A stretch of DNA of 6,234 nucleotides, from positions 1 to 6,234 of the forward strand of contig JAQTTS010000129.1 of the NCBI GenBank assembly GCA_028710655.1. Reading direction: 5' to 3'. Below the pieces are notes generated by a model. It saw only the letters and a list, made by a program, of their open reading frames with translations, did not search any database and was not told the DNA's origin. Shown one piece after another: positions 5,314 to 6,234 of the stretch. The DNA is from Dehalococcoidales bacterium. Its GTDB lineage: Bacteria; Chloroflexota; Dehalococcoidia; Dehalococcoidales; UBA5760. Every line of letters begins with the position of its first letter. The stretch's first letter is position 1. A program made the translations under genes and the position numbers.

Positions 5314-6234
5314 CTTCCCAGTATCATTGAGGAATGGACGCCGGAAAAACCGCTGCTGGTCTTCAAGATGTAATCAACCCTTTTTTCACGAGCTTTATTG
5401 GCAACATAGTCCAGATCACAATCCGGGTCAGAAACTTCCTGGTTTATCGTCGGCGGCAGGATATCGGTCTCAAAGGTGAGGGCACCGGCAACAAGTTCGA
5501 TGCTGTTAGCGGCCGCCAGGGGATGACCGATCATGGACTTAAGAGAACTTATCGGAATCTGATAAGCCCTGCTGCCAAAGACCTTCTTATAGGCATTCGT
5601 CTCGAACACGTCATTCTGCCTGGTGGAGCTTCCGTGGGCATTGATATACCCGATATTCTCCGGGAGCAGCCCGGCATCATTTAAGGCAAGCTTGATAGAA
5701 GGGACCATACTATCACCATCGGCAGGCAAGTCGGTCATATGGTAAGCATTGCAACAGGTGCCGAAACCTTTGATTTCGCAGTAGATACTGGCGCCGCGGC
5801 CCAGAGCATGTCCCAGTTCCTCCAGAACCAGAATGCCACACCCTTCCGAGAGGACAAACCCATCTCTCTCTTTATCGAAGGGCCGGGAAGCTTTTTCCGG
5901 CTCATCGTTTCTCGCTGAGATTACATTCAAGACATCAAAGGAAGCAAAGGTTATCGGACAGAGAGGCGCCTCAGCAGCACCAGTAATCATGACATCGGCC
6001 AACCCGTCCTGGATAACTTCATAGGCAAAACCCACGGCATCGGTACCGGCAGTACAACCGGTAGATACGGTGGCACAAATACTCTTTAGCTGATAGCGTG
6101 CCGCTATTTCACTGGAAGGCGTATTGAACATAGAGGCATCATAAAGATGCGGCCTTACCTTTTTGGGATCGATAGGGTCTTTGCCACCATTGGTCACCCT
6201 CAAGAATTCTTCGTCCATATATCTCGTGCCGCAG
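5298..6234 (-). CDS. Beta-ketoacyl synthase KS-alpha of type II PKS (5' end cut by window edge)
   Basis: The condensing subunit that, with CLF, joins malonyl units on the ACP by decarboxylative Claisen condensation. About 311 residues are visible; the frame is open to the right edge, and roughly the first 100-115 residues of a typical 410-425 residue KS are missing. Numbering from the internal Met at 6218, the active-site Cys55 lies in VSTGCTAGTDAVG, His195 in INAHGSSTRQND and His232 in KSMIGHPLAAA with Lys227, so the Cys-His-His triad is complete. PFDKERDGFVLSEG (113-126) is conserved. STGCTAG and HGSSTRQND resemble KS-alpha of aromatic type II PKSs, but FabF-type fatty-acid synthases share much of this. 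The GQISI-type CLF directly downstream settles the call. The Met at 6218 is internal, not the start. The 3' end overlaps the CLF gene. Confidence 0.92.
   Translation of the reverse strand, partial: CGTRYMDEEFLRVTNGGKDPIDPKKVRPHLYDASMFNTPSSEIAARYQLKSICATVSTGCTAGTDAVGFAYEVIQDGLADVMITGAAEAPLCPITFASFDVLNVISARNDEPEKASRPFDKERDGFVLSEGCGILVLEELGHALGRGASIYCEIKGFGTCCNAYHMTDLPADGDSMVPSIKLALNDAGLLPENIGYINAHGSSTRQNDVFETNAYKKVFGSRAYQIPISSLKSMIGHPLAAANSIELVAGALTFETDILPPTINQEVSDPDCDLDYVANKAREKRVDYILKTSSGFSGVHSSMILGRWNSN

Larger units (their letters stand above)
895..6234 (-). other. Type II polyketide synthase gene cluster (seven-gene operon, 5' end outside window)
   Basis: Seven co-directional genes run from right to left: KS-alpha, chain length factor, ACP, HxGTHxDxPxH cyclase, TcmN-like aromatase/cyclase, SDR and amidohydrolase. 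Junctions are very tight: KS-alpha/CLF overlap, CLF/ACP 5 bp gap, ACP/cyclase 1 bp TAATG overlap, cyclase/SRPBCC 14 bp gap, then two ATGA 4-bp overlaps. That spacing indicates one transcript with translational coupling. The order KS-alpha, CLF, ACP is the canonical minimal type II PKS order. The promoter, and possibly further genes (regulator, transporter, phosphopantetheinyl transferase), lie beyond position 6234. The cluster ends downstream at the convergent mtnP gene. The product is not predictable beyond an aromatic or partly reduced polyketide. Confidence 0.85.

Noticed and set aside
4091..6234. A FabF pair of ordinary fatty-acid synthesis, or an aryl polyene cluster
   Set aside because: The second ketosynthase has the GQISI replacement diagnostic of a CLF, and the TcmN-like aromatase and PF04199 cyclase point to aromatic polyketides; no dehydratase or acyltransferase typical of aryl polyene clusters is seen in the window.

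Overview
The window holds one gene at its left edge on the + strand and a tightly packed seven-gene operon on the - strand that fills the rest (895-6234). No single marker fixes the host. It is bacterial, with Shine-Dalgarno sites and ATGA/TAATG stop-start overlaps. By eye the G+C is around the mid-50s percent, well below that of streptomycetes, where most known aromatic type II polyketide clusters are found. I do not assign a phylum.

Left edge (4-876, +): a complete S-methyl-5'-thioadenosine phosphorylase (mtnP), a housekeeping methionine/purine salvage gene. It converges on the operon with only 18 bp between the two stop codons, so it marks the downstream border of the cluster.

Operon, in transcription order from right to left: ketosynthase alpha (KS-alpha, cut by the right edge), chain length factor/KS-beta (CLF, broken by an apparent one-base frameshift), acyl carrier protein (ACP), a metal-type 'putative cyclase' with the HxGTHxDxPxH motif, a TcmN-like SRPBCC aromatase/cyclase, a short-chain dehydrogenase/reductase, and a metal-dependent amidohydrolase of the ACMSD/decarboxylase group. 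The genes overlap or are separated by no more than 14 bp, so they are almost certainly cotranscribed from a promoter beyond the right edge.

Together these look like a minimal type II polyketide synthase (KS-alpha, CLF, ACP) plus folding and tailoring enzymes. The KS/CLF pair would extend a poly-beta-ketone chain on the ACP, the SDR could reduce one keto group, the two unrelated cyclases would direct ring closure and aromatisation, and the amidohydrolase could decarboxylate or hydrolyse the product. The pathway order and product are inference.

The points most worth a second look are: a type II aromatic PKS in a mid-G+C genome; a CLF that has the hallmark Cys-to-Gln change yet is otherwise very ketosynthase-like; the frameshift, which falls inside the predicted chain-length gate of that CLF; and the amidohydrolase as a possible decarboxylating tailoring enzyme. 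No intergenic stretch exceeds 18 bp. I saw no RNA genes, insertion sequences, CRISPR arrays or attachment sites.
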